A stretch of DNA of 64,000 nt from an uncultured Bacilli bacterium (GCA_910583745.1 CAJTZC010000006.1:1-64000), one strand, 5' to 3'. Shown: positions 1 through 9,230, numbered from the stretch's first letter. The notes: generated from the sequence alone by a model not told the origin. Numbers and translations: made by a program.

Positions 1-84
1 GACTTAAATCTTTTTTTGTACATACTCAGGTCTCACATCTATTGTAACTCAACACCAGAAAACCTATAAAAACGTCAAAAGGAA

Positions 85-114
85 TTGCCTTAACGAACAA
101 TATTATGATACAAT
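85..114 (+). promoter_or_regulatory. Putative promoter of parC
   Basis: TTGCCT (85-90) and TACAAT (109-114) are separated by 18 bp. The ribosome binding site AAGGTG (125-130) and the parC ATG follow. The 84 bases before it hold no gene I can support. Confidence 0.5.
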
Positions 115-138
115 TGATTAGGTTAAGGTGATTAACAT

Positions 139-2625
139 ATGGAAGATGTAATAAAAAAGATATACAACTACAGTTTAGAAGAAATAATGGGAGAACGATT
201 CGGAACTTACTCTAAATATATAATTCAAGATAGAGCGATTCCGGATGTCCGCGACGGCTTAAAGCCCGTACAAAGAAGAATAATCTATGCGATGAGCAAA
301 GACAACAACACTTATGATAAAAAATTCAAAAAATGTGCCAATGCCGTCGGAATCGTTTTAGGTAAATACCACCCACATGGCGATTCTTCTGTATACGATG
401 CCCTCGTCAGACTCTCACAAGATTGGAAACAAAACCACATACTAGTGCAAGTCGACGGAAACAACGGTTCGATAGATGGAGACCCGCCTGCAGCCTATCG
501 TTATACGGAATGTAGACTGGCGAAGATAAGTGAGGAATTGCTTTCCGATGTCGACAAGTTTGAAGCGATGAAGATAAACTTCGCACCCAATTTTGACGAT
601 ACCAAGTTGGAACCGACTGTGCTCCCCGCGAGATTTCCTAACCTGTTAGTCAACGGATGTACAGGCATCAGTGCGGGATACGCGACGAATATGCCGCCAC
701 ACAATTTAGTCGAAATCATCGATGCGACCATCAAAAGAATCGATTCGCCAAACTGTACCCTCGACACGATTTTAAATATCGTAAAAGGTCCCGATTTTCC
801 AACAGGAGGAATTGTAGAGGGCATAGACGGTTTGAGAAAAGCTTACGAGACGGGAAAAGGGAAAATAAATGTCCTCTGTAAATACGAATTTACAAAAGAA
901 AAGGGAAAAGAAAAAATCGTCATCGACGAGATACCGTTCGAAGTAAACAAGCAACAATTGGTTCGAAAAATCGATGAAATTAGAATCGATAAAAAGATAG
1001 ATGGAATACAAGAAGTTCGCGATGAATCCGACAAAGATTCGAATTTGAGAATTGTAATAGACTTAAAAAGTGGAGCGAACAGAGAACTAGTGATGAACTA
1101 CCTCTTAAAAAATACAGAACTGCAAACCACTTACAACTTCAACAACGTCACGATTGTCAACCGCCGTCCGAGATTGCTGGGAATTCTACCTATTTTAGAT
1201 GCCTACATCGAACACCAAAGATTTACTGTCAGAAAATCGAGTGAATGGGATTTAGCCTTCGCAAGAAAACAATTCCATATCACAGAAGGTTTGGTGAAAG
1301 CAATCAGCATCTTAGATGAAGTCATCAAGACGATTAGAGGGTCTAAAAACAAAGCCGATGCCGTGGCAAATCTCGTAAAAGAATTCGATTTTACAGAAGA
1401 GCAAGCCAATGCCATCGTCATGTTGCAGCTCTACCGTCTTACGAATACAGACATAGTGACTTTGGAAGAACAACTGAAAAAGTTGCAAGCCGAAATCGAT
1501 AGACTGGAAGGCATCATCAACGATCCAGTGAAACTGGACGGAGAAATCAAAGCGGATTTGAGAAGAATAAAAAAAGATTACGGTTTGCCTCGTAGAACAG
1601 AAATTAGAGAGACCGTGACAGACATAAAAATCGATGCGACAGAACTCATCGTAAACGAGAGAGTGATGATTGTTCTCACAGTCGACGGCTACTTAAAACG
1701 AGTTAGCAAAAAAAGTTTTGCTTCTTCCAACGAAGAAACGGGTCTAAAACCTGGAGATTCTGTTTTAAATCTGTATGAAGCATCGACACTCGACAAAATG
1801 TTGATTCTAACAGACTTTGGAAACTACCTCTACATGAGAGTCAACGACATCGCTGAACTCAAGTGGAAAGACATGGGAAAACACATTTCGAATATCGTGA
1901 CGGTCAATCCCGATGAAAAGGTCGTCAGTTCTTTCATCGTCAGCAATTCGACCAAGAACGAAAATCTCATCACAGTGACCAAAGAGGGCATGGTCAAAAA
2001 GACCCGCCTAGAGTTATACAACGTCACGAGATTTAATAAAGAAATCTGTGGCATCAAATTAAAGGAAAGCGATGCCGTCGTCAGTGCCTTCATCGATACA
2101 AAGGAAATGCTCATCGTCTCTAAAAATGGTTACACCGTTCGATTTAAGACGGATGAAATCCCTGCAAGCGGGGTCAAAACCGGAGGAGTAAAAGGAATCA
2201 ACTTAAAAGACGACGAAGTCATTGGAAGTACTCCTATTAAAGAGGGAAGCGAATACATATGTATCTTCACAGACAATAAGACGGCGAAGAGAATAAAACT
2301 AGCCGACTTAGAGATGACAGGACGCGCCAAACGCGGAACTGCGATTATAAAAAAGGTCAAATCGACAGTTTATAATTTGAAAAACGCTCATCTATGTGAT
2401 TCGAAGACGATTTTTACATTAAAATATTTAGACGAAACAAAAATTTTAAAAGCGAGCGATATTCCAATCATGGACCTCGCGAGCACGGGAAGCAGTATTA
2501 CAAAAAAAGAGACGCTCAATGTGACTGTCGAACCAGATATGATAGTCATCGACGAAACGACACAAGTTGAAACTCCCTCTGCCGAAGAATCAGATGACGC
2601 ATTTCTAGAGGAATTTAGGTTGTAA
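139..2625 (+). CDS. parC: DNA topoisomerase IV subunit A (ParC)
   Basis: Type IIA topoisomerase A subunit, which breaks and rejoins DNA and, with ParE, unlinks daughter chromosomes. The N-terminal breakage-reunion domain carries the catalytic tyrosine in AAYRYTE (Y122) and the quinolone-determining segment around YHPHGDSSVYDAL (residues 77-89). The phrase VNGCTGISAGYATNMPPHNL is of the ParC type, whereas GyrA has SSGIAVGMATNIPPHN. The C-terminal third (from about residue 490) fits the beta-pinwheel. At the position where Staphylococcus ParC has Glu84 this protein has Asp (D87), a conservative change. ParE is not in the window and probably lies upstream. The stop is followed 5 bp later by a small gene, so it likely leads an operon. 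Confidence 0.95.
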   Translation: MEDVIKKIYNYSLEEIMGERFGTYSKYIIQDRAIPDVRDGLKPVQRRIIYAMSKDNNTYDKKFKKCANAVGIVLGKYHPHGDSSVYDALVRLSQDWKQNHILVQVDGNNGSIDGDPPAAYRYTECRLAKISEELLSDVDKFEAMKINFAPNFDDTKLEPTVLPARFPNLLVNGCTGISAGYATNMPPHNLVEIIDATIKRIDSPNCTLDTILNIVKGPDFPTGGIVEGIDGLRKAYETGKGKINVLCKYEFTKEKGKEKIVIDEIPFEVNKQQLVRKIDEIRIDKKIDGIQEVRDESDKDSNLRIVIDLKSGANRELVMNYLLKNTELQTTYNFNNVTIVNRRPRLLGILPILDAYIEHQRFTVRKSSEWDLAFARKQFHITEGLVKAISILDEVIKTIRGSKNKADAVANLVKEFDFTEEQANAIVMLQLYRLTNTDIVTLEEQLKKLQAEIDRLEGIINDPVKLDGEIKADLRRIKKDYGLPRRTEIRETVTDIKIDATELIVNERVMIVLTVDGYLKRVSKKSFASSNEETGLKPGDSVLNLYEASTLDKMLILTDFGNYLYMRVNDIAELKWKDMGKHISNIVTVNPDEKVVSSFIVSNSTKNENLITVTKEGMVKKTRLELYNVTRFNKEICGIKLKESDAVVSAFIDTKEMLIVSKNGYTVRFKTDEIPASGVKTGGVKGINLKDDEVIGSTPIKEGSEYICIFTDNKTAKRIKLADLEMTGRAKRGTAIIKKVKSTVYNLKNAHLCDSKTIFTLKYLDETKILKASDIPIMDLASTGSSITKKETLNVTVEPDMIVIDETTQVETPSAEESDDAFLEEFRL

Positions 2626-2630
2626 TAGTT

Positions 2631-2834
2631 ATGGAAGAAAAAAAGAATAAATTTCCGTGGGACACTTTGGAGACTTTTATCTTGATGATGCCAATCGAAG
2701 TTTTGACATATCACGTATACAAATACAACGACAAGACGTCGAAAAAGGCTTCCGAAACCGATTTGCAGATTATAAAATCGTATCTGTATGAGCAAAAAAA
2801 AGAAAAGAGTGAGAGCGAATGTTTAAAGAGATAA
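2631..2834 (+). CDS. Hypothetical 67-aa protein
   Basis: Not recognised. A short, charged, soluble protein starting 5 bp after the parC stop, with Lys/Glu-rich ends and a hydrophobic middle (ETFILMMPIEVLTYHVY) that could be an amphipathic helix. Its 3' end overlaps the next start by 16 bp, so it is probably translated from the parC transcript. No ATG-proximal Shine-Dalgarno is obvious; coupling to parC termination is plausible. Confidence 0.6.
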   Translation: MEEKKNKFPWDTLETFILMMPIEVLTYHVYKYNDKTSKKASETDLQIIKSYLYEQKKEKSESECLKR

Positions 2835-4411
2835 TTGGCGAGACAAAGATAGCCCCTAACTTTCTAAATAGCATTCTCACGAACGCAGCCCTGTATGACA
2901 TGTTTAAGAACGATTTTGACGCAAACGCTGAATACTTTCAAGGAATAGATAGAGAAGAGTATCTTGGTGAAATGTTAAAATTCATTGAGGATGCTCTTTT
3001 TTCTTCCAACGTTTTTCACATCTACGGTGAACCAGAAGACATCGAAGCATGCACAGGAGGGAAACTCGCATACATAAAAAGGTTCTACGACGACTTTTTG
3101 CTCGAAGTCTTTCGAGAAAGTCCAGAAAAAATACTGAAGACAAAAATCTTTAAAGGCTTTGAATTTGCCTATAAAAATGACCTCTATGCCATGCGAACGA
3201 CAGAATTTTTAAAACTGTATGAATACATCTTTAAGACGAGTTTAGACTATGAAGGCATCGTAAAAGTGCTCATCAAAGAGCCACTTGCGAATATCCTAGC
3301 GGGAGAGACCTTATCCATTCTCGACTTCGATATCCTCTGTAACTACGTCAAAAACAATATCTATGGCTTTATCGATATGGATTTGGTGACGGCACTTCTA
3401 CACAATCATGCCTACAAGTCGAACCATATTTTTGACAGAGAAGTGACAGGAATCATCGTCACTTCGACGGTTCGTAGCTATCTCGAAGAATACGGCATCC
3501 CAGTCGCGGTTGAATTTCATAATGGGCTCGATTCCAAAAAAGTGAGCGACCATTCTTTCGAGCCGAATACGATATATCTAGATTATTCCCTCATCGACGG
3601 ATTTATATCTTTAAACTACGTGGAACTCTTTGAAAATGCTTTTATGGAAGCAGAATTGATAAAGATTCACGCTCTTTTGACAGAGAACAGATGTGATTAC
3701 GATACCTTAAAAGTCCTCATGAACCTGCTTGTAGAAAAGGTCGACTTGGAAAGATTGTTCGTCGACGCAGAGTACACCCCTCAAGAATTCTATGCCGATT
3801 TAAAAGCGTCCAACTTTGTCAAAACATTGCGGTTCTTCTCGATGTTCGGCGTTAATCTGCACAACGGGTATATCACTTCAAAGACAGCGTCTATCGAAGT
3901 GACAGAGGTCCAAGAAATCCAGTCGAAAAAAGAAGTGTCTCTCGACCAAAAATTCGACCAAGTCTTTTCAAAACATCCTAATCGAAGAGAACTGATAAAA
4001 AAATTCGCCATACTGAAACTTCTATTCAACCAAGACGGGTCGAGAAAAAAGACGATAGAATTGATGAAACAATCCAAGAATGTAGAATACAGAGATACGA
4101 TAATAGACTACTTACATTCGAGAATCATCGACCCCGAGACGATGATAGAAGATGTCAACGATTTGTCGAACTACAGACCGAAAGATGAAGAAGTCAAAGA
4201 ACTCGTAACCCAAGAGCTAAAATATATCTATGTCGACACCTTTTTTTACAGTCTTGATTCCTATCTAAAACTCTATAAATCTAGGATAGAAGTGGAAGAA
4301 TTTCTAGACGATCTTTTATTAAAAATCAATTGCATTAAAGACACACCTTCGACCCATCGTTTCATCGACGAAGCCATTTTTACGATTACAGATATGAAAC
4401 AAAACGACTGA
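2819..4411 (+). CDS. Hypothetical 530-aa protein in the parC operon
   Basis: Not recognised. A soluble, acidic, mainly helical protein without a signal peptide or membrane segment and without any catalytic motif I can name. It starts inside the end of the preceding small gene, so it is translationally coupled and transcribed with parC. The C-terminal part (residues about 360-530) is rich in Lys/Asp/Glu helices. A cytoplasmic housekeeping or regulatory role is a guess from position only. Confidence 0.75.
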   Translation: MFKEIIGETKIAPNFLNSILTNAALYDMFKNDFDANAEYFQGIDREEYLGEMLKFIEDALFSSNVFHIYGEPEDIEACTGGKLAYIKRFYDDFLLEVFRESPEKILKTKIFKGFEFAYKNDLYAMRTTEFLKLYEYIFKTSLDYEGIVKVLIKEPLANILAGETLSILDFDILCNYVKNNIYGFIDMDLVTALLHNHAYKSNHIFDREVTGIIVTSTVRSYLEEYGIPVAVEFHNGLDSKKVSDHSFEPNTIYLDYSLIDGFISLNYVELFENAFMEAELIKIHALLTENRCDYDTLKVLMNLLVEKVDLERLFVDAEYTPQEFYADLKASNFVKTLRFFSMFGVNLHNGYITSKTASIEVTEVQEIQSKKEVSLDQKFDQVFSKHPNRRELIKKFAILKLLFNQDGSRKKTIELMKQSKNVEYRDTIIDYLHSRIIDPETMIEDVNDLSNYRPKDEEVKELVTQELKYIYVDTFFYSLDSYLKLYKSRIEVEEFLDDLLLKINCIKDTPSTHRFIDEAIFTITDMKQND

Positions 4412-4440
4412 TTTCGCATATAATCAATTAGGGTGATGAT

Positions 4441-4818
4441 ATGACCAAAAAAGAGGAATTCAAGAGTTTTGTTTCGACACATCCGAGCCTCGTAAACATC
4501 GTTAAAGATAAATCGCATACGTGGCAAGACCTGTTCGAAGTATACGATTTATATGGAAACGACGAAAGTCTTTGGGATAAATACTTGAATACAGTAGATA
4601 CTTCTGCGAGTGGGAGAGATAGTAGCAAATTAAATAGTATAGGGGAACTCACAAAACTGTTCAAAAATGTCAACATCGACAATGTCCAAAAGTACATAGA
4701 CACCGCACAAAAAGCTATCGGAGTCATACAGGAGTTGACGGGAGGCGGAGCCGCAGCTTCTGTCGCATCGAAAGGTCCAAGTGTCTCGAGACCGATAAAT
4801 AAAATCTTTGAGGATTAA
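4441..4818 (+). CDS. ylbD: YlbD-like protein (spore coat family)
   Basis: 125 aa, about the length of Bacillus YlbD (YlbD_coat family, annotated as a putative coat protein). The N-terminal block FKSFVSTHPSLVN..VKDKSHTWQDLFEVYDLYG (residues 7-39) matches the family signature, followed by a polar linker and a Gly/Ala-rich tail. The start is the ATG 6 bp after AGGGTGATG. It is directly followed by a ylbE-like gene, the same pairing as in Bacillus, which strengthens both calls. Role in this organism unknown; coat association is family knowledge. Confidence 0.8.
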   Translation: MTKKEEFKSFVSTHPSLVNIVKDKSHTWQDLFEVYDLYGNDESLWDKYLNTVDTSASGRDSSKLNSIGELTKLFKNVNIDNVQKYIDTAQKAIGVIQELTGGGAAASVASKGPSVSRPINKIFED

Positions 4819-4821
4819 GCC

Positions 4822-5043
4822 ATGCAGTTGATAACCTTATACGCACTAAAAAACGACGACAAGATGCATGCCTTTTTGCATGAAAACTCAGAATGGTACA
4901 AATATCTGAATAGAAGTGCAAAAAACTACCAGACATTTGTCAAAGCGATGAAAAAAAAGTACAAATTGAATCCGACAGATAAGATAGCTTCGACACTGGA
5001 TAACATAGATTTGATAAGTTCTGTCATTCAGACGATAAAATAA
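4822..5043 (+). CDS. ylbE: YlbE-like protein
   Basis: 73-aa protein of the YlbE family of unknown function. The recognisable part is the central block FLHENSEWYKYLNRSAKNYQTFVKAMKKKY, corresponding to the HPEWYR.L.R.P...E.FE block of Bacillus YlbE. The ATG lies 3 bp after the ylbD stop with GAGGA inside the ylbD 3' end as ribosome binding site, so the two are co-translated. Confidence 0.75.
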   Translation: MQLITLYALKNDDKMHAFLHENSEWYKYLNRSAKNYQTFVKAMKKKYKLNPTDKIASTLDNIDLISSVIQTIK

Positions 5044-5166
5044 TTTTATTTTAACTGGGATTTGCTATTTCCATTGAAAAACATTCGATAACAGTGTATA
5101 CTTGTTCTCTCAACAAATGTTAAAAGAAATAAATAAGTAATAACTATAAGTAATTTTAGTTATTTA

Positions 5167-5343
5167 ATGTTCTTATTTGATGATCATGCTTCACTATTTA
5201 TTGTTCATCCGCTTTCAAATTTACGAAATCAAGCAGCAGCTGTTGGGACGGACATTATACCTGTCATCAACCTGACGAAAGAGACCGTGATGAAATTTAC
5301 CGGTTCAGACACCAGGCAAAATCCATACGAAATTTCAGAATAA
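5167..5343 (+). pseudogene. Possible remnant of an unknown gene (58 codons)
   Basis: The frame reads like real protein (MFLFDDHASLFIVHPLSN... GTDIIPVINL... TVMKFTGS) but has no Shine-Dalgarno before its ATG, and the frame is closed by a stop at 5134. Word use (ACCGGT, GACACCAGG) differs from the neighbours, which prefer CGA/AGA and TCG. It is followed at once by a terminator, as expected for the surviving 3' end of a lost gene. The family is not identified; an HPL.N block occurs in YbaK/PrdX-type editing domains, but the spacing fits poorly. Confidence 0.4.
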
Positions 5344-5356
5344 TTTTCATAATCCT

Positions 5357-5381
5357 AGGCCAAAAGGCCTTGTTTTTTTTT
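5357..5381 (+). terminator. Rho-independent terminator
   Basis: AGGCC-AAAA-GGCCT (5357-5370), then TG and a run of nine T (5373-5381). The stem is short (5 bp) but GC-only except one pair. Confidence 0.7.
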
Positions 5382-5425
5382 AAGAATATGATATCATTAT
5401 GTAGGAAAGATGAGGAGAAAAAAAT

Positions 5426-5881
5426 ATGAAAAAAGTAGCTTACTTTTTAGGTGCAATCTTGATTTGTTTGACGTTGACAGGGTGTGGGGAAAAGAACATA
5501 GAAGGCTCTTTGCCAGATATCATGACGAAATTATACGACGGTATCGATGAAGAAGAGATGCCTATGATGGTAGAGAATATCGAACTGAACGAAGAGAATT
5601 TTAAATTCTATGCTTTCAGCGAAAATATAAAATACAAAGAGGCCATCGCAAGTGAATCGATGACAGGTTCTACAGCACATTCTGTCGTTCTCATTCGATT
5701 AGAGGATGCAAAAGATGCAGAAGAAGCCGTCGAAGAACTCGAAAAAAACGCAGACCCAAGAAAATGGATATGCGTCGCAGCTGACAACGTCTATGCCATG
5801 TCAAAAGGCGATTTGGTCGTACTAATCATGTCTAACGACTTAGCACCTAAAATTAAAGAGAACTTTGAAAAACTAAATTAA
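5426..5881 (+). CDS. DUF4358-type lipoprotein
   Basis: 151 aa. A type II signal peptide with lipobox LTGC (Cys20) anchors it to the outer face of the membrane. The mature part has the DUF4358 pattern: AHSVVLIRLEDAKDAEEAVEEL, then RKWICVAADNVYAMSKGDLVVLIMS near the C-terminus. In Bacillota such lipoproteins are often found beside MBOAT and DHHW genes, exactly as here (21 bp before the MBOAT gene), so it probably serves the same surface acyl-transfer system. Biochemical role not known. Confidence 0.8.
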   Translation: MKKVAYFLGAILICLTLTGCGEKNIEGSLPDIMTKLYDGIDEEEMPMMVENIELNEENFKFYAFSENIKYKEAIASESMTGSTAHSVVLIRLEDAKDAEEAVEELEKNADPRKWICVAADNVYAMSKGDLVVLIMSNDLAPKIKENFEKLN

Positions 5882-5902
5882 GAAAAAGAAGGAGAGCAAT
5901 TT

Positions 5903-7279
5903 ATGATATTTTCTAGTATAAGTTTTCTCTTCTTTTTTTTGCCGATTTTATTCCTAATTTACTTTGTCGTCCCAAAGAAATGTAAAAATACCGTCTTACT
6001 CCTCGCGAGTTTGATTTTCTACTTTTTCGGGGAAAAATATTACGTATTTTTGCTAATCTTTTCTTGTATTGTAAATTTTATTATCGGCAAAAAAATAGAG
6101 AAGAGCCCTAAAAAAATCTATCTGGTATGTGGAGTCGTATTCGACATACTGCTGTTGTTTTATTTCAAATATGCCAACTTTTTCATCGACAACTTTAACG
6201 CTTTATTCGGTCTGAATATCACAAATTTAAAAGTGATTTTACCTCTTGGAATTAGCTTTTTTACATTTCAAAACCTGAGCTACTTATTCGATGTCTATAG
6301 AAAAGATGTCTCTGCAGAGACGAATATTTTCACCTACATCACCTATATCTCTCTGTTTCCTCAACTCGTCGCCGGACCAATCGTTCGCTATAGAGATGTC
6401 AAAGAAGAGCTCCAAAATAGACAAGAGTCGACGGATACGTTTGCGCAAGGAGCGATGCGATTTACGATAGGGCTAGGCAAGAAAGTCCTCATTGCCGACA
6501 CACTCTACAATGTCTATACGACCGTACTTGCGAGTGAGATGTCACTCCTATCACATTGGTTGGTCGCGTTGTGCTTTACCTTCCAAATTTACTACGATTT
6601 CTCGGGATATTCGGACATGGCAATCGGTCTCGGCAAGATGTTTGGATTCAACTTTTTAGAGAATTTCAATTATCCTTTGACGGCGAATTCGATAACGGAT
6701 TTCTGGCGAAGATGGCACATCTCTCTTTCGAGTTTTTTTAGAGACTACGTCTACATACCACTTGGAGGCAACCGCTGTTCGGTTCTTAAAAATATTCTGA
6801 ATATCTTAGTCGTATGGGCCTTGACAGGCTTTTGGCACGGCGCAAGTTGGAATTTCGTTCTTTGGGGTCTTTACTTCTTCGTATTTCTCATCCTTGAAAA
6901 ATTTGTCTTGAAAAAGTATCTCCATGGAAAAATCCTTTCACACATTTATACGTTTGTCGTCGTGACACTCAGCTTTGTAATTTTCAGCTTGACGGACATC
7001 CAAGATTTAGCGAGTTTCCTAAGAGGATTATGTGGTATTGGCACAGAAATCGTCAATTTTGAAACCATCTATTACCTCAAGAATTATTGGGTCATCCTGG
7101 CGATTTCCTTCATCGGAATGGGCCCATGGCTAAAAAACAGTATCATAAAATTACAGAAAGGAAAGACAGAAAAGATGATGAATGTCCTCGAAGTACTATT
7201 CTTGACAGCCGTTCTTTTGTTGAGCGTATCCGTCTTGATTTCGAGCACTTTCAATCCTTTCATCTACTTTAGGTTCTAA
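5903..7279 (+). CDS. MBOAT family O-acyltransferase (AlgI/DltB-like)
   Basis: 458 aa with about ten membrane segments. Family motifs: LGISFFTFQNLSYLFDVYR (residues about 114-132), WRRWHISLSSFFRDYVYIPLGG (about 269-290) and TGFWHGASWNFVLWGLYF (about 310-327), the last with the catalytic histidine. MBOAT proteins of this subgroup move acyl groups, usually acetyl, across the membrane for transfer to exopolysaccharide or teichoic acid. Start chosen after AAGGAGAG. The next gene, a DHHW protein, begins 1 bp after the stop, giving a lipoprotein-MBOAT-DHHW operon. The actual glycan acceptor cannot be read from the sequence. Confidence 0.92.
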   Translation: MIFSSISFLFFFLPILFLIYFVVPKKCKNTVLLLASLIFYFFGEKYYVFLLIFSCIVNFIIGKKIEKSPKKIYLVCGVVFDILLLFYFKYANFFIDNFNALFGLNITNLKVILPLGISFFTFQNLSYLFDVYRKDVSAETNIFTYITYISLFPQLVAGPIVRYRDVKEELQNRQESTDTFAQGAMRFTIGLGKKVLIADTLYNVYTTVLASEMSLLSHWLVALCFTFQIYYDFSGYSDMAIGLGKMFGFNFLENFNYPLTANSITDFWRRWHISLSSFFRDYVYIPLGGNRCSVLKNILNILVVWALTGFWHGASWNFVLWGLYFFVFLILEKFVLKKYLHGKILSHIYTFVVVTLSFVIFSLTDIQDLASFLRGLCGIGTEIVNFETIYYLKNYWVILAISFIGMGPWLKNSIIKLQKGKTEKMMNVLEVLFLTAVLLLSVSVLISSTFNPFIYFRF

Positions 7280-7280
7280 T

Positions 7281-8333
7281 ATGAAAAACAAAATAATTAC
7301 AGTGGCATTCATTTTGATGCTTGCCCTAGGTTTGGTACTCACTCTGGCGCTTCCAGAGAAAAAAATTTCCTCTCTCGAAAGGAGAAAGCTGGCTTCGAGT
7401 GAAACCCTAAAAGAAGACTTTACGGCGAATCTCGATGAATATTTAAGCGACCAATTTGTCTTACGAGACGCGTTTCTCGCCATAGGAACATCGTATGACA
7501 GATACATTCTCAAGAACAAAGAAGCCAACGACGTCTACATGTCGAAGGACTTCATCATAGAAAAAAACTATCCTTACAACGAAAAAGGCGTGCAAGCTTT
7601 CATCGATAAAATCAAATATTTCGCCGAAAAGACCGATAGAGAGAGTAGAGTCTTTTACTCGATTATTCCCGACAAGAGCTATTATTTAGACGATTCCAAA
7701 GCTTTAAAAATGGATTTCGAAGCTTTAGTTCAAAAAGTAAATAGCGGACTAGATATCGACTACATCGACATCATCCATCGCTTTAAACTAGAGGATTACT
7801 TTAAAACCGATATCCATTTAAAGCAAGATTCCTATTTAAAAATAGTCGATGAATACATAGATAAATTTGGGCTTGACCGCCAACATATAGACTACAAAAG
7901 GCATACTTTGAATCATTTTTATGGGGCGAGCTTTTCAAAAGCGCCATTTAGTAAACCGGAAGACATCGAGTATCTGACCGACGAAATCATCGCGAATGCA
8001 AAAGTTACACATCTCGAATATGGAACACGAGAGGTCTACGATTTCGAAGCGAATAGAGAAGTCGACCTCTATAACGTATTCTTGAGTGGACCGAGTGCCA
8101 TTTTAGAGATAGAGAATCCTCTATCCACCAACGAAAGAGAGTTAGTCGTCTTCAGAGACAGCTTTGCGAGCAGCTTGGCTCCATTGCTCATACCGTATTA
8201 CAAAAAGATAACACTGGTCGATCTCCGTTATATCAACGCAAAAAATGTCGAAGCGAGGATGGACTTGAAAGACAAAGATGTCCTCTTCTTATACAGTACA
8301 TTGATAATCAATCGTGGAAATATCCTAAAATAA
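7281..8333 (+). CDS. DHHW/AlgX-like cell-surface protein
   Basis: 350 aa with an N-terminal membrane anchor (residues 4-25) and an extracellular SGNH-like domain. In DHHW proteins the motif DxHW and a GDSF serine form the catalytic centre; here the corresponding motifs are TDIHLKQD (about residue 175) and FRDSFASS (about 293), so the Asp-His pair is present but the tryptophan of DHHW is Leu. It partners the MBOAT protein directly upstream and probably completes acetyl transfer to the polymer (inference from AlgI/AlgX/AlgJ). Confidence 0.8.
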   Translation: MKNKIITVAFILMLALGLVLTLALPEKKISSLERRKLASSETLKEDFTANLDEYLSDQFVLRDAFLAIGTSYDRYILKNKEANDVYMSKDFIIEKNYPYNEKGVQAFIDKIKYFAEKTDRESRVFYSIIPDKSYYLDDSKALKMDFEALVQKVNSGLDIDYIDIIHRFKLEDYFKTDIHLKQDSYLKIVDEYIDKFGLDRQHIDYKRHTLNHFYGASFSKAPFSKPEDIEYLTDEIIANAKVTHLEYGTREVYDFEANREVDLYNVFLSGPSAILEIENPLSTNERELVVFRDSFASSLAPLLIPYYKKITLVDLRYINAKNVEARMDLKDKDVLFLYSTLIINRGNILK

Positions 8334-8635
8334 AAAAGAGAACTCTCTAAACGCCATTTCGACATGAACAAGGAGGTTGAAAGACGTTACTTAAAATCGA
8401 GTTCTCTAAACGCCATTATAGTCCCCCAAAAAGAAGATGTCTATACTTCGATGTTATATTTATAAACAATTATAAATTATGTAAAATAGCATGTATTCAA
8501 GACTTCTATTATTGACCCTGAAAACGTAAAAATGGTATACTATTATAGTAAAATAGAGTAAATTTAAACAAAAATTTGACAAAAAGTAATTTTTGTGTTA
8601 AAATACCCACCAATTAAGGGAATAAGGGGGTTAAT
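8334..8635. other. 302-bp intergenic region with nested repeats
   Basis: Contains an 8-bp inverted repeat (GAGAACTC 8338-8345, GAGTTCTC 8399-8406) overlapping a 15-bp direct repeat TCTCTAAACGCCATT (8344-8358 and 8403-8417), with AAGGAGGTTGAAAG between the arms, then AT-rich sequence and the promoter of the next gene. No reading frame worth calling; a small structured RNA or the folded 3' end of the upstream operon is possible. Confidence 0.6.
8576..8604 (+). promoter_or_regulatory. Promoter with extended -10
   Basis: TTGACA (8576-8581), 17-bp spacer, TAAAAT (8599-8604) preceded by TGT, the extended -10 pattern. It drives the 138-aa gene whose ATG is at 8636 after a G-rich ribosome binding site. 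Confidence 0.75.
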
Positions 8636-9052
8636 ATGAAAGGATTCATTTTAGATTACGTCAATGAAAATGAGTATCACAAACTCGAGCGTGCACTGAA
8701 GAAGTATAACATGCTCGCTTATAAAAAGCTGAATTTCGAATACTATCCGGCACTTCGAGGAGGTAATTTTCTAGGAGAGAAGATAGCGACGAGCAAGAAA
8801 GATGGTTCTGCGAAGTACCAACTCAAGTTGCCAAGTGACCATATGTTCAGCCAAGTACATGGAGATGTGATACTTCACTATATCGTATACGCTAAACAGG
8901 GAACGGTTTTACTCGATACGATAGAACCTTCAGATATCTTGTTAGAAGGCCATATGGCAGAGCTTACTACATACAAAGGGGTCATGATAAGTAAGCAAAA
9001 CGAAGCAAAAGATATGTTCAAAATTGACTTACTAAATATGTTGAATAAATAA
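8636..9052 (+). CDS. Hypothetical 138-aa protein
   Basis: Not recognised. Soluble, no signal peptide. Monocistronic: its own promoter (8576-8604), a strong AAGGGGG ribosome binding site and a terminator right after the stop. The middle (SDHMFSQVHGDVILHYIVYAKQGTVLLDTIEPSDILLEGH) looks like a beta-rich domain. No function can be proposed. Confidence 0.75.
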   Translation: MKGFILDYVNENEYHKLERALKKYNMLAYKKLNFEYYPALRGGNFLGEKIATSKKDGSAKYQLKLPSDHMFSQVHGDVILHYIVYAKQGTVLLDTIEPSDILLEGHMAELTTYKGVMISKQNEAKDMFKIDLLNMLNK

Positions 9053-9076
9053 AAAGTCGCCTTCACGGCGATTTTT
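9052..9076 (+). terminator. Rho-independent terminator
   Basis: TCGCC-TTCAC-GGCGA (9057-9071) extended by an A-run on the left and five T on the right (9072-9076). Confidence 0.8.
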
Positions 9077-9230
9077 AACATTTGAGGTTGTCTTCTAGAT
9101 AGAAGTGCTGAAAACAAAAATTTTGTCATCTATACTCGATTTTCTAGCCTTTTATGCCAAATTGTGGTACTATAACTTACAAAGAGAAAAACTATCAGAC
9201 AAAAAAGATAGATAACAAGAAAGGAAAAGA

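Larger units (their letters stand above)
5044..5425. other. 382-bp intergenic stretch with a gene remnant
   Basis: Between ylbE and the lipoprotein gene. It holds AT-rich sequence (5044-5166), a short open frame without ribosome binding site that looks like a gene remnant (5167-5343), a terminator (5357-5381) and the upstream region of the next gene, including AAGATGAGGAG just before its ATG. Confidence 0.7.
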
